NCBI GenBank assembly: GCA_024681215.1 | Contig: JAILBG010000012.1 | Location: 1 to 33,865, forward strand | Reading direction: 5' to 3' | From: RUG563 sp024681215 | Lineage (GTDB): Bacteria; Bacillota; Clostridia; Christensenellales; Aristaeellaceae | Length of the DNA stretch: 33,865 nt | In this document: piece after piece, positions 15,478 to 23,652 of the stretch | Position numbering within the stretch: the stretch's first letter is position 1 | How the letters are laid out: each line of letters starts with the position of its first letter | The notes under the pieces: generated by a model | Told to the model about the DNA's origin: nothing | What the model saw: the letters and a program-made list of their open reading frames with translations, nothing else | Database searches by the model: none | Program-made: the position numbers and the translations under genes

Positions 15478-16488
15478 ATGAACCGCATCCCCCTGCCGGA
15501 CCCGCGCTGCACCCCCCTGGGCCGGCACGACCCCAAGGAAGAAAAAACCCAGCTGTGGTGGAGCGGCGCAGGCGTGCGCTTCACCCTGGACTGCACGTAC
15601 CTCGCCGCCGAAGTCACTTCCCGCCATACGGCTCACGCCGCCTGGCTGGGCGTGATGGCGGACGGCGCGCCGGTGGCCCGGCTGCCGCTGCTGCCCGGCA
15701 CCCACCTGTATCCGCTTCTCTCCGGCATGGAAAAGGGCGCGGCCCATGAAATCACCGTTCTCAAGGACACCCAGGCGGGCTACGACGAAAGCGGCCCCGT
15801 GACCCTGGAGGTCCTGGAAACGGACGGCGAAATCACCCCCGCGCCGGAAAGGAAGCTGATGCTGGAATTCATCGGCGACAGCCTCACCGTGGGCGAGGGC
15901 TGCATGGGCCCCCAAAGCGGCGCGGAATGGCGCATGGTGTATATTTCCCATATGCCCGCCTTCCCTACCCTGGTGTCCGAGGCCCTGGGCGCCGACAAGC
16001 GAGTGATCGCCCTGGGCGGCTGGGGCGTTGCCCGCAGCTGGGACAACGATCCCGAAAGCCGCATCGGACGGATCTACGACCGGCTCTGCGCCGTGATCCC
16101 CGGCGGCGACGTGCCCGCCCCGGAGGGAGAAAAGCCCGCCGACGCGGTGATCATCAACCTGGGCACCAACGACAATTCCGCTTTCGGCCGCATCCCCCTC
16201 CCGGAGCAGGACGCCTGCCGCCGGGAGATCCGCTGCCGCGCCGCGGAGCTGATCCGCATGGCCCGGAAGCGCAACCCCGGCGCGTACATCCTCTGGGCCT
16301 ACGGCCTGTGCGGGAATCAGCTGGAAAGCGTGCTGCGCCAGGCGGTCCGGGACAGCGGCGACCCCAACGCCGGCTATCTGGCCCTGACCCCCGCCCGCAG
16401 CAACGGCAGCCGCATGCACCCCAGCCGGGAAAGCCATGAAACCGCCGCGCAGGAAATCATTTCCGCGCTGAAAGAACATCTGAAATAA
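15478..16488 (+). CDS. SGNH-type carbohydrate esterase (CE2-like acetylesterase)
   Basis: 336 residues with the CE2 layout: an N-terminal jelly-roll domain (about 20-115) and a C-terminal SGNH hydrolase domain. The nucleophile lies in FIGDSLTVGEG (Ser135), block II glycine in LGGWGV (about 179-184), block III in GTND (Asn231) and the catalytic histidine in SRMHPS (His314). CE2 enzymes remove acetyl groups from xylan and glucomannan, often from O-6. It lacks a signal peptide, so it would act on imported acetylated oligosaccharides. Start ATG 15478 uses GAGGAGGAA located in the end of the GH36 gene, 4 bp after that gene's stop. Assignment to CE2 rather than another SGNH family is by order of motifs only. 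Confidence 0.82.
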   Translation: MNRIPLPDPRCTPLGRHDPKEEKTQLWWSGAGVRFTLDCTYLAAEVTSRHTAHAAWLGVMADGAPVARLPLLPGTHLYPLLSGMEKGAAHEITVLKDTQAGYDESGPVTLEVLETDGEITPAPERKLMLEFIGDSLTVGEGCMGPQSGAEWRMVYISHMPAFPTLVSEALGADKRVIALGGWGVARSWDNDPESRIGRIYDRLCAVIPGGDVPAPEGEKPADAVIINLGTNDNSAFGRIPLPEQDACRREIRCRAAELIRMARKRNPGAYILWAYGLCGNQLESVLRQAVRDSGDPNAGYLALTPARSNGSRMHPSRESHETAAQEIISALKEHLK

Positions 16489-16502
16489 AAGGAGGATCCC
16501 CC

Positions 16503-17723
16503 ATGAAGAAGCGCATCGCCCTTATCCTCGTCTGCCTCGCCCTGTGCCTTTCCTGGCTGCCCGCCTGCACGGCGGAGCCCGCGGAAGCCGCCGCTGCCAC
16601 CGTGCCCGAGCTTACCATCACCCAGCGCCCCATTCCCGAAAACGAGGCCATGGATTACCTCAAATCCATGGGCGTGGGCTGGAACCTGGGCAACACCTTC
16701 GACGCCGAAAAAGGCGACTGGAACCGCAACGCCGACGAAATGACGGTGGAAACCAGCTGGGGCGCGCCCAAAACCACGGAGCAGGTGATGATCGCCCTGA
16801 AGGAAGCCGGCTTTTCCACCGTGCGTATCCCCGTCTCCTGGCACGATCACGTGGACGCGGATTTCAACATCAGCGAACGGTGGCTGGCCCGGGTGCAGGA
16901 GGTGGTGGACTGGGCCATCGCCCAGGACCTGCACGTGATCCTCAACATCCATCACGACGAGTATCAGTTCTATCCCTCTTCCGAGCATTACGACGAATCC
17001 GCCCGGTATATTTCCGCCATCTGGAGCCAGCTGGCCCTGCGCTTCCGGGATTACGACGACCGGCTGATCTTTGAAGCCATGAACGAGCCCCGGCTCAAAG
17101 ACACCGGCTATGAATGGAATTTCAATCCCGTCATCCCCGCGTGCCAGGACGCGGAGGACTGCCTGAACCGGCTGAACCAGCTGTTCGTGGACACGGTGCG
17201 CGCTTCCGGCGGCAACAACGCCGACCGCTACCTCATGGTGCCGGCCTACGACGCCGCCCCCGGCAACGCCGCCCGGGATACCTTCCTCCTGCCTGAGGAC
17301 ACCGCCGACAACCGCATCATCGTGTCCATCCACGCCTATACCCCCTACGATTTCGCCCTGAACAAAAAGGGCACCACCTCGTTCACCCTGAACAACAACG
17401 CCATGAAAAACGAGATCGTCACCTTCATGAACAGCGTTTACAACCGCTTCATCCTCCAGGGCGTACCCGTGGTGATCGGCGAATTCGGCGCCATGACCAA
17501 GGGCAACAATCTCCAGGCCCGGGTGGACTGGACGGCCTTCTACGTGGCCTCCGCCAGCGCCCGGAACCTGCCCTGCGTCTGGTGGGACAACGCCGCCTTC
17601 TCCGGCGACGGTGAGATCTTCGGCATCCTGAACCGCAGGACCGGCGAATTCGTGTTCCCCGAGATCGTGGACGCCATCATCACCTACGGCGGCTACGACA
17701 AGCTGCCCGCCGCGGCGCAGTAA
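16503..17723 (+). CDS. Secreted endo-beta-1,4-glucanase, GH5 (subfamily 4-like)
   Basis: 406 residues. The N-terminus is an export signal (MKKRIALILV, hydrophobic core) with a cysteine at residue 22 in LPAC, an imperfect lipobox, so it is either a lipoprotein or freely secreted. The catalytic TIM barrel shows GVGWNLGNTFDA (about 57-68), ETSWGAPKT, TVRIPVSWHDH, NIHHDE, the acid/base in FEAMNEPR (Glu195), SIHAYTPYDFAL and the nucleophile in VVIGEFGAM (Glu327). These match GH5_4, whose members cut cellulose, lichenan, xyloglucan or glucomannan. No carbohydrate-binding module is present. Start ATG 16503 follows AAAGGAGG, 14 bp after the CE2 gene. It is the only clearly exported enzyme of the cluster, so it should make the oligosaccharides the others process. 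Confidence 0.92.
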   Translation: MKKRIALILVCLALCLSWLPACTAEPAEAAAATVPELTITQRPIPENEAMDYLKSMGVGWNLGNTFDAEKGDWNRNADEMTVETSWGAPKTTEQVMIALKEAGFSTVRIPVSWHDHVDADFNISERWLARVQEVVDWAIAQDLHVILNIHHDEYQFYPSSEHYDESARYISAIWSQLALRFRDYDDRLIFEAMNEPRLKDTGYEWNFNPVIPACQDAEDCLNRLNQLFVDTVRASGGNNADRYLMVPAYDAAPGNAARDTFLLPEDTADNRIIVSIHAYTPYDFALNKKGTTSFTLNNNAMKNEIVTFMNSVYNRFILQGVPVVIGEFGAMTKGNNLQARVDWTAFYVASASARNLPCVWWDNAAFSGDGEIFGILNRRTGEFVFPEIVDAIITYGGYDKLPAAAQ

Positions 17724-17730
17724 AGCTGAC

Positions 17731-17762
17731 GGGGCGTGCGTTTCCCGCACGTCCCATTTTTT
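17731..17762 (+). terminator. Strong terminator between GH5 and the SASA esterase
   Basis: A 10-bp stem GGGGCGTGCG (17731-17740) with CGCACGTCCC (17746-17755), one wobble pair, a 5-nt loop, then A and six T (17757-17762). It ends one base before the GGAGG of the next gene, so it could also hide or expose that ribosome site. Confidence 0.8.
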
Positions 17763-17774
17763 GGAGGTCATGCC

Positions 17775-19292
17775 ATGACGCCCCAGTTTGAAATTTCACC
17801 GCTTTTCGGCGACGGCGCGGTGCTGTGCCGGGACCGGGAGATCCGTTTGTTCGGCACCGCCCCGGAGGGCGCCGCCGTCACCGCCGAACTGCGCGACCGC
17901 TTCGGCCGCGTGCTGGGAAAAGATACCGCCCCGGCCCGGGAAGGCCGCTTTCTGCTGCGGCTGCCGCCCCAGACCGCCCAGGAAGAGTGCACCTTGACCT
18001 ATGCCTGCGGCGGCGCGTCCGTGGTCTGCACGGACGTGGTCATCGGCGACGTGTACCTGGCCGGAGGCCAGAGCAACATGGAATTGGAGCTGCAGAACGC
18101 CGACGAGGGCCCCGGATTGATCGAAACCCACGATCTGCCGCTGATCCGGTATTTCAACGTGCCCAAGTGCGCCCGCCCGGGCCCGGAAACAGAGGAAGCC
18201 AACCGCGCCGCCCGCTGGCAGGCCGTGGCCCCGGGCAAGGCGAGGGACATGAGCGCCGTGGCTTACTTTTTCGCCATGCGGCTGCACCGGCATCTGAACG
18301 TCCCCGTGGGCATCATCGACTGCTACTGGGGCGGCACCTCCGTCACCTGCTGGATGGACGAGGAAGCCCTGGGCCGCACCGCCGAGGGCCGGCGCTACAT
18401 GCAGGAATACGACGACCGCTGGGCCGGCAAATCCATGGAGGACTACCTGAAAGAAGAAGGCGCGTTTTTCAGCGGCCTGGACGAATGGGCCAAGAAGGCC
18501 GATCAACTGAAAAAGGCGCACCCCGAGTACACATCGAAGGAAATCAACGCCGTCATCGGCCCCTGTCCGCCCTGGAACCCGCCGGTGGGCGAGGGTTCGC
18601 CCTTCCGGCCCCACGGGCTGTTCCACACCATGCTGGAAAGGCTCGTCCCCGCGGTGCTGACGGGCGTGCTGTTTTACCAGGGCGAGGAGGACACCTGGCG
18701 CACCCAGCGCTACGATCTGCTGCTTTCCTCCTTCATCCTGCGGCTGCGGGAGCTGTTCGAATGCGATACGCTGCCTTTTTTGAACGTGCAGCTTCCCATG
18801 TGGATCGACGGCGCGGCGGAACAGGACAGCATGACCTGGCCGCCCCTGCGCCTGGCCCAGCAGCGAGTGGCCGATCAGACGGCCCGCACCGATCTGGCGG
18901 TCCTGATCGACCAGGGGGAATTCGACAACATCCATCCCACCAACAAGCGGGTGGTGGGCGATAGGCTGTTTGACTGCGCCCGCCGGGTTGTCTACGGCGA
19001 GGACGCTCCCCGCGCTCCCCGGGCCACGGAAAAATTCACCGAAAACGGCGTTATGCACATCCTGCTGGATCAGTCCGTCCGGGATCGGGGCCAGGGCGAA
19101 TTCCTGCTGGAGATCGCCGGGGAGGACGGGATTTTTTGCCCCGCGGACACGGTGATCGACGGGCGGGAGCTGTTCCTTTCCTCCCCCCGGGTGCCCCGCC
19201 CCGTGCAGGCGCGTTACGCCTGGCGGGATTACGGTGTGGTGCGCCTTTTCGGGGAAAACGGGCTGCCCCTGGCGCCGTTCTGGCTGAAATGA
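17775..19292 (+). CDS. Sialate O-acetylesterase-type SGNH esterase (SASA family)
   Basis: 505 residues. An N-terminal beta domain (about 5-90) leads into the SGNH hydrolase core: nucleophile in LAGGQSNMELEL (Ser100), a conserved block in VLFYQGEEDT and the catalytic pair in DNIHPTNKR (Asp384, His387). Family members remove acetyl groups from sialic acid or plant polysaccharides. Next to GH36/CE2/GH5 the plant-polysaccharide role is more likely; this is inference. There is no signal peptide, so it is cytoplasmic. Start ATG 17775 has GGAGG (17763-17767) 7 nt upstream; an ATG at 17770 is followed at once by a stop. It is separated from GH5 by a terminator, so it is expressed at lower or separate levels. 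Confidence 0.85.
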   Translation: MTPQFEISPLFGDGAVLCRDREIRLFGTAPEGAAVTAELRDRFGRVLGKDTAPAREGRFLLRLPPQTAQEECTLTYACGGASVVCTDVVIGDVYLAGGQSNMELELQNADEGPGLIETHDLPLIRYFNVPKCARPGPETEEANRAARWQAVAPGKARDMSAVAYFFAMRLHRHLNVPVGIIDCYWGGTSVTCWMDEEALGRTAEGRRYMQEYDDRWAGKSMEDYLKEEGAFFSGLDEWAKKADQLKKAHPEYTSKEINAVIGPCPPWNPPVGEGSPFRPHGLFHTMLERLVPAVLTGVLFYQGEEDTWRTQRYDLLLSSFILRLRELFECDTLPFLNVQLPMWIDGAAEQDSMTWPPLRLAQQRVADQTARTDLAVLIDQGEFDNIHPTNKRVVGDRLFDCARRVVYGEDAPRAPRATEKFTENGVMHILLDQSVRDRGQGEFLLEIAGEDGIFCPADTVIDGRELFLSSPRVPRPVQARYAWRDYGVVRLFGENGLPLAPFWLK

Positions 19293-19308
19293 TATGGGAA
19301 TGTTTCCG

Positions 19309-19334
19309 GGGGGACCGTTCCGGGTCCCCCTTTT
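19309..19334 (+). terminator. Terminator after the SASA esterase
   Basis: Eight-bp stem GGGGGACC (19309-19316) with GGTCCCCC (19323-19330), 6-nt loop, then TTTT. Confidence 0.75.
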
Positions 19335-19378
19335 CACGGAAAACCGAGGGAGAGAAATCCCTTTTTTTTCATTTTCCA

Positions 19379-19407
19379 TTGACTTTTTCATCCCGTCCGC
19401 ATATAAT
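19379..19407 (+). promoter_or_regulatory. Sigma-A promoter of the MarR-ABC operon
   Basis: -35 TTGACT (19379-19384), 17-bp spacer, -10 TATAAT (19402-19407): near consensus. Expression therefore probably depends on repression rather than activation. Confidence 0.85.
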
Positions 19408-19416
19408 GTTAAACGT

Positions 19417-19436
19417 TTGATTATCAACCGCTTGAT
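19417..19436 (+). promoter_or_regulatory. Probable MarR operator overlapping the transcription start
   Basis: A perfect 11-bp palindrome TTGATTATCAA (19417-19427) overlaps a second inverted repeat, ATCAA-CCGC-TTGAT (19423-19436). Both sit just after the -10, where a bound MarR dimer would block transcription of its own operon. Confidence 0.6.
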
Positions 19437-19457
19437 TTTTTTGAAAGGAGATGCGGT

Positions 19458-19946
19458 ATGGCGTATTGGGAAGCCGTAGGGGCCATGCACCGGCTGGAGC
19501 TGCTGCGGCGGATCAAGGCCCGGGAGCTGATGGCCGATTCGGGGCTGCATCCCGGCCAGCCCCGGCTGCTGGAATACGTGCGGTCCCACCCGGGATGCAC
19601 CCAGAAGGAAGCGGCGGACGAATTGGACGTGACCCCCGCCTCCATCGCCGCCAGCCTGAAACGGCTGGAAAAAACGGGCTATGTGCGGCGGGAGAGCGAC
19701 GAAAAGGACGCCCGGCGCAACCGGCTGTACCTCACGGCGGCGGGCGATCGGCGGATCGAGGAGAACCACCGCCGGTTCGACCAGCTGGACGGGGAAATGT
19801 TCCGCGGCATGACGGAGGACGAGGTGGAGGCCTTCCGCCGGGCCTGCGAGAAAATGTTCGATAACCTGGCGGACGAAAGCTGCCGCCACCTGACCATCTG
19901 GAAGCTGAACCGGAAAATCCGGGAACAGGAGGAAAAAGACAAGTGA
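19458..19946 (+). CDS. MarR-family transcriptional regulator
   Basis: 162 residues, the normal MarR size. The central winged helix-turn-helix is clear: TQKEAADELDVTPASIAASLKRLEKTGYV (about residues 48-76), followed by the wing RRESDEKDARRNRLYLTAAG (about 77-96), with its DxR basic tip. N- and C-terminal helices would form the dimer. As first gene before two ABC exporter genes (GTG start of the next gene overlaps its stop by 4 bp), it most likely represses the operon and is released by the compound exported. RBS GAAAGGAG lies 8 nt before ATG 19458. Confidence 0.92.
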   Translation: MAYWEAVGAMHRLELLRRIKARELMADSGLHPGQPRLLEYVRSHPGCTQKEAADELDVTPASIAASLKRLEKTGYVRRESDEKDARRNRLYLTAAGDRRIEENHRRFDQLDGEMFRGMTEDEVEAFRRACEKMFDNLADESCRHLTIWKLNRKIREQEEKDK

Positions 19947-21685
19947 AATTCACGCAGATCATGAAAAACTGCACCGGGGAATATAAAAAGCATCTGATTC
20001 TCTGCCCCGTCGCCATGATCGGCGAGGTGGCCATGGAGACCACCATTCCCATCATGACGGCCACCCTGATCGACAAAGCGATCCCCCACAGCCAGGAAAC
20101 GGGCGAGATTTCCCAGGTGCTGCTTTACGGCGGCATCATGCTGGCCATGGCCCTGATTTCCATGGTGTTCGGCTTCCTGGGCAGTTACCTGAGCAGCAAA
20201 GGCGCCCTGGGCTTCGGCCGGAATCTGCGCCAGGCGCTGTTTGAAAAGATACAGCGGTTTTCTTTTAAGAACATCGACCATTTCTCCACCGCATCCCTGG
20301 TCACCCGCCTGACCACGGACGTGAACCAGGTGCAGTCCGTGGTGATGATGCTGGTGCGCATGGCCGTGCGCTCTCCCATCATGTTCATCATGGCCCTCAT
20401 CTGGGCCCTGCGGCTGCAGCCCTCCCTGGTGACGGTGCTGGCGGTATCCGTTCCCCTGCTGGCGGTGGCGGTGGTGGTCATCATGCGCATGGCCTTCCCC
20501 CGGTTCCAGGTGATGATGAAAAAATACGACGGCCTCAATTCCTCCATTCAGGAGAACCTGATCGGCATCCGGGTGGTAAAGGCTTTCGTCCGCGCCCGGC
20601 ATGAAAAAGAAAAGTTCGCCGCCTCCGCGGACGAAGTCACCGCCGCCCAGCGGGCCGCGGAAAAGATCGTGCTGTGGAACGGCCCCATTATGACGGTGCT
20701 GATGAACGCCTCCGTCGTGGCGGTGCTGTGGCTGGGCGGCAAGCGGATCATCAGCGGCCAGATGGACTTCGGCATTCTCACCGCCTTCATCACCTACATC
20801 ACCCAGATCCTCATGAGCCTGATGATGTTTTCCTTCCTGTTTGTGGGCCTGGTGCTCTCCCGGGCCTCCATCGCCCGCATTTCCGAGGTGCTGGAGGAGC
20901 AGCCCGACATCGTGAGCCCCGAAGGCGCGCAAGACGACGTCCGGGACGGCAGCATCGTCTTTGACCACGTGAATTTTTCCTACCAAGGCACTTCCGACAA
21001 CCTGGTGCTGACGGACGTGAACCTGGCCATCCGCTCCGGGGAAACGGTGGGGATCATCGGGGGCACGGGCTCGGCGAAAACCACGCTGGTCAGCCTGATC
21101 CCCCGGCTGTACGACGTCACCTCCGGCCGGCTGCTGGTGGGCGGCAAAGACGTAAGGGAATACGACATCCACGCCCTGCGGGATCAGGTATCCATGGTGC
21201 TGCAGAAGAACGTGCTGTTCTCCGGCTCCATCCGGGACAACCTGCGCTGGGGCGATGAAAACGCCACGGACGAGGAGATCGCCGCCGCCTGCCAGGCCGC
21301 CGCGGCGGACGACTTCATCCGCTCCTTCCCCGACGGGTACGACACCGATCTGGGCCAGGGCGGCGTGAACGTCTCCGGCGGCCAGAAGCAGCGGCTGTGC
21401 ATCGCCCGGGCCCTGCTCAAAAAGCCCAAAATCATGATCCTGGACGACGCCACCAGCGCCGTGGACACCGCCACCGACGCCCGCATCCGCCAGGCCCTGC
21501 GCACCCAGATGCCGGATACCACCAAGCTCATCATCGCCCAGCGCATTTCCTCCGTCATGGATGCGGACCATATCCTGGTGCTGGACGAAGGCAGGGTGAA
21601 GGATTTCGGCACCCACGAAGAGCTGATGCAGCGCAGCGAGATTTACCGGGAAGTCTATACTTCCCAGCAGAAGGGGGTGGCCTGA
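19943..21685 (+). CDS. ABC exporter half-transporter with degenerate catalytic site (subunit 1)
   Basis: 580 residues: six-helix transmembrane domain (about 1-320) and a nucleotide-binding domain. Walker A is GGTGSAKTT (373-381, Ala in place of the usual Gly before Lys). The signature is canonical, VSGGQ (477-481). Walker B ends ILDD (Asp502 instead of the catalytic Glu) and the H-loop is AQR (Gln533 instead of His). Such changes mark the degenerate half of heterodimeric multidrug-type exporters (BmrC/D, LmrC/D, TM287/288 kind). Start GTG 19943 overlaps the marR stop by 4 bp, with AGGAGG 10 nt upstream. The partner is the next gene, whose ATG is one base after this stop. The substrate is unknown; drugs, peptides or lipids are possible. 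Confidence 0.93.
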   Translation: MKFTQIMKNCTGEYKKHLILCPVAMIGEVAMETTIPIMTATLIDKAIPHSQETGEISQVLLYGGIMLAMALISMVFGFLGSYLSSKGALGFGRNLRQALFEKIQRFSFKNIDHFSTASLVTRLTTDVNQVQSVVMMLVRMAVRSPIMFIMALIWALRLQPSLVTVLAVSVPLLAVAVVVIMRMAFPRFQVMMKKYDGLNSSIQENLIGIRVVKAFVRARHEKEKFAASADEVTAAQRAAEKIVLWNGPIMTVLMNASVVAVLWLGGKRIISGQMDFGILTAFITYITQILMSLMMFSFLFVGLVLSRASIARISEVLEEQPDIVSPEGAQDDVRDGSIVFDHVNFSYQGTSDNLVLTDVNLAIRSGETVGIIGGTGSAKTTLVSLIPRLYDVTSGRLLVGGKDVREYDIHALRDQVSMVLQKNVLFSGSIRDNLRWGDENATDEEIAAACQAAAADDFIRSFPDGYDTDLGQGGVNVSGGQKQRLCIARALLKKPKIMILDDATSAVDTATDARIRQALRTQMPDTTKLIIAQRISSVMDADHILVLDEGRVKDFGTHEELMQRSEIYREVYTSQQKGVA

Positions 21686-21686
21686 T

Positions 21687-23585
21687 ATGCCGCCGCGCGG
21701 ACCGAGAGCCATCGCAAAGCCCAAAAATGCCAAAGACACCCTGCGCCGCCTGATCCGTTACCTGGGAAGAAGCAGAAAGCAGCTGATCCTGGTGGCCTGC
21801 TGCATCCTGATCAGCACCGCGGCCTCCGCCACCGGTACCTTCCTGCTGAAGCCCGCCGTGGACGGATATCTTACGCCCCTGGTGGAGCAGGCGTCCCAGA
21901 ACCTGAAAGTGGATCTGACGCCGTATCTTTCTTTCCTCATGCTCCTGCTGGCCATGTATCTGGCCGGCGCCGCGGCGCAGTTCTTATCCAACCGCATCAT
22001 GATGATGGTGTCCACCGGCACGCTGAATCATCTGCGCAAGGAAATGTTCGATCACATGGAGGATCTGCCCATCCGCTATTTCGATCAGCGGACCCACGGC
22101 GAGATCATGAGCCGATACACCAACGACACCGACACCCTGCGGGAATTTCTCTCCCAGGCCTTCCCCCAGGCGGTGTCTTCGGCCCTCTCCATCCTGCTTT
22201 CCCTGGCCTTTATGCTGAATCTGAATATCTGGATGACCCTGCTGGTGCTGGCGCTGACGCCGCTGATGTTCAAGATCACCACCACCATCGGCAAAAAATC
22301 CGGCGCCAGCTTCGCCGCCCAGCAGAAGGCCGTGGGCGCCCTCAACGGCTATATCGAGGAAACCATCGAAGGCCAGCGGGTGGTGCAGGTGTTCTGCCAC
22401 GAGGAAAAATCCATCGACGAATTTACCGGCAAAAACGAGGATGTGCGCGTGGCCGGCACCCGGGCCAACACCTTCGCCAGCATGCTCTGGCCCATCATGG
22501 GCAACCTGGGCCACGCCATCTACGTGCTGGTGGCGCTGGTGGGCTCCATCTTCATCGTCAATAACGCCGCCACCCTGGGCACCCTGATCGCCTTCCTGCC
22601 CTTCACCCGCCAGTTCAGCCAGCCCATTTCCAATCTGTCCCAGCAGTTCAGCATCATCATGCAGGCCCTGGCCGGGGCGGAGCGGATCTTTGAACTGATG
22701 GACAAACCGGTGGAGGAAGACCAGGGCTACGTGAAGCTGGTGCGCTGCCGGAAGGACGAAAACGGCAATATCGTGGAGACGCCCGAGCGCACCGGCATGT
22801 GGGCCTGGAAGCATCCCCATAAGGCGGACGGCACCGTGACCTATACCGAGCTTCGGGGCGACGTGGTGTTCGAGCATGTGAATTTCGGCTACGTGCCGGA
22901 AAAGACCGTGCTGCACGACGTATCGCTGTACGCCAAGCCCGGGCAGAAGATCGCCTTCGTAGGCTCCACCGGCGCGGGCAAAACCACCATCACCAACCTG
23001 ATCAACCGCTTCTACGACATCCAGGACGGCAAGATCCGCTACGACGGCATCAACATCGAAAAGATCAAAAAGGACGATCTGCGCCGGTCCCTGGGCATGG
23101 TGCTGCAGGATACCCACCTGTTCACCGGCACCGTGCGGGATAACATCCGCTACGGCAAGCTGGACGCCACGGACGAGGAGATCCGGCGCGCCGCCAAGAT
23201 CGCCAACGCCGATTTCTTCATCCGCCATCTGCCCCAGGGCTACGATACCATGCTCACCGGCGACGGGGCCAACCTGAGCCAGGGCCAGCGCCAGCTCATC
23301 GCCATCGCCCGGGCCGCCGTGGCGGACCCGCCGGTGCTGATCCTGGACGAAGCCACCTCCTCCATCGACACCCGCACCGAGGCCCTCATCGAGAAGGGCA
23401 TGGACGGGCTGATGAAGGGGCGCACCGTGTTCGTCATCGCCCACAGGCTGTCCACCGTGCGCAATTCCCAGGCCATCATGGTGCTGGAAAACGGCGTTAT
23501 CATCGAGCGCGGCAACCACGAGCAGCTGCTGGAGCAGAAGGGCAAATACTATCAGCTCTACACCGGCATGTTCGAGCTTTCCTAA
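21687..23585 (+). CDS. ABC exporter half-transporter with intact catalytic residues (subunit 2)
   Basis: 632 residues with a basic N-terminal extension, a six-helix membrane domain and a nucleotide-binding domain. Walker A is GSTGAGKTT (426-434), Walker B is LILDEATSSID (catalytic Glu555) and the H-loop is AHRLST (His586), all canonical. The signature is altered: LSQGQ (530-534) instead of LSGGQ. In the heterodimer the working ATP site would combine this Walker A/B/His with the intact VSGGQ of subunit 1. The second site (subunit 1 Walker motifs with LSQGQ) would bind but poorly hydrolyse ATP. An insertion of about 35 residues between membrane and ATPase domains (about residues 348-392, RCRKDENGNIVETPERTG) is characteristic of some LmrD-like subunits. 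Confidence 0.93.
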   Translation: MPPRGPRAIAKPKNAKDTLRRLIRYLGRSRKQLILVACCILISTAASATGTFLLKPAVDGYLTPLVEQASQNLKVDLTPYLSFLMLLLAMYLAGAAAQFLSNRIMMMVSTGTLNHLRKEMFDHMEDLPIRYFDQRTHGEIMSRYTNDTDTLREFLSQAFPQAVSSALSILLSLAFMLNLNIWMTLLVLALTPLMFKITTTIGKKSGASFAAQQKAVGALNGYIEETIEGQRVVQVFCHEEKSIDEFTGKNEDVRVAGTRANTFASMLWPIMGNLGHAIYVLVALVGSIFIVNNAATLGTLIAFLPFTRQFSQPISNLSQQFSIIMQALAGAERIFELMDKPVEEDQGYVKLVRCRKDENGNIVETPERTGMWAWKHPHKADGTVTYTELRGDVVFEHVNFGYVPEKTVLHDVSLYAKPGQKIAFVGSTGAGKTTITNLINRFYDIQDGKIRYDGINIEKIKKDDLRRSLGMVLQDTHLFTGTVRDNIRYGKLDATDEEIRRAAKIANADFFIRHLPQGYDTMLTGDGANLSQGQRQLIAIARAAVADPPVLILDEATSSIDTRTEALIEKGMDGLMKGRTVFVIAHRLSTVRNSQAIMVLENGVIIERGNHEQLLEQKGKYYQLYTGMFELS

Positions 23586-23589
23586 GCCC

Positions 23590-23617
23590 TTGAAAACGGC
23601 GGAAAATGTGGTATAAT
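23590..23617 (+). promoter_or_regulatory. pduL promoter
   Basis: -35 TTGAAA (23590-23595), 16-bp spacer, extended -10 TGG-TATAAT (TATAAT 23612-23617). It separates pduL from the ABC operon, whose stop is at 23585. Confidence 0.75.
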
Positions 23618-23652
23618 ATTTCTGAAATCATCAGGAAAGAGGGATTTTGATC

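Noticed and set aside
13233..15617. A 794-codon minus frame
   Set aside because: Antisense shadow of the GH36 gene; Pro/Gly/His-rich with no domain signature.
17796..19889. A 697-codon minus frame
   Set aside because: Crosses a terminator, a strong promoter and the MarR gene on the opposite strand; no family resemblance.
19679..21739. A 686-codon minus frame, His/Asp-rich
   Set aside because: Antisense of the first ABC exporter gene; its His/Asp-rich text comes from reverse reading of hydrophobic codons.
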